Source: Entophlyctis helioformis
Lineage: Eukaryota; Chytridiomycota; Chytridiomycetes; Chytridiales; Chytriomycetaceae
Assembly: GCA_025526915.1 (NCBI GenBank)
Contig: JAHLKH010000382.1
Location: 1 to 16,060, forward strand
DNA: 16,060 bases
Direction: 5' to 3'
A model generated the notes under the pieces. That model worked only from the letters and a program-made list of their open reading frames with translations. It did no database searches and was not told the origin of the DNA. A program made the position numbers and the translations under genes. Positions 16,043-16,060 of the stretch are shown here, one piece after another. Position 1 is the stretch's first letter; each line of letters opens with the position of its first letter.

Positions 16043-16060
16043 GGTTAGGGTTAGGGTTAG
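15841..16060 (+). repeat. chromosome-end telomere (TTAGGG)n
   Basis: 220 bp, about 36 tandem TTAGGG units reaching the window end, with the G-rich strand running 5'->3' outward as at a true right-hand chromosome end. The first unit is TTGGG, and one unit is TTTAGGG at 16020-16026; the rest are exact. Confidence 0.98.

Overview
The window is the right-hand end of a eukaryotic chromosome. The last 220 bases are a (TTAGGG)n telomere whose G-rich strand runs 5'->3' off the end. A gene with short GT-AG introns (67, 68 and 90 nt), Tf1-like and copia retroelements and TTAGGG telomeres fit a fungus, perhaps an early-diverging (chytrid-like) one. The lineage is inference only; nothing in the sequence fixes it.

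Layout from centromere side to tip: (1) 1-1321, the remains of a four-exon host gene coding for an N-terminal helical domain plus a catalytically degenerate protein kinase domain, an MLKL-like architecture. (2) 1322-7218, a full-length Ty3/gypsy LTR retrotransposon on the minus strand. It has two 257-bp LTRs and one uninterrupted 1747-codon Gag-Pol frame, and it interrupts or abuts the kinase gene. Its primer site is complementary to a stretch inside its own LTR rather than to a tRNA 3' end, as in Tf1 self-priming. (3) 7319-11882, a Ty1/copia element on the plus strand with a probable 5' LTR, Gag, protease, integrase (one frameshift) and RT; it stops inside RT. (4) 11882-11891, ten bases of telomere repeat exactly at the copia break. 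(5) 11892-13424, the 3' part of a LINE on the minus strand, with its 3' end against that telomeric scrap. (6) 13425-15840, gene-free subtelomere: a (TTTCAC)n composite satellite, a ~190-bp repeat in three copies, palindromes and (AGGC)n arrays, and a 178-bp satellite cut off directly by (7) the terminal telomere.

Taken together, this looks like a layered chromosome end. The plausible order is: the copia element was broken, the break was capped with telomere repeat, a LINE cDNA was primed from that cap, and new subtelomeric repeats plus the present telomere were added outside it. Points 4 and 5 are the most interesting part of the window. The two LTRs of the gypsy element differ at only four positions, all CpG transitions in the same LTR, which points to cytosine methylation of this region. 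No ordinary intact host gene is present, and no operon, CRISPR, rRNA or tRNA was seen.
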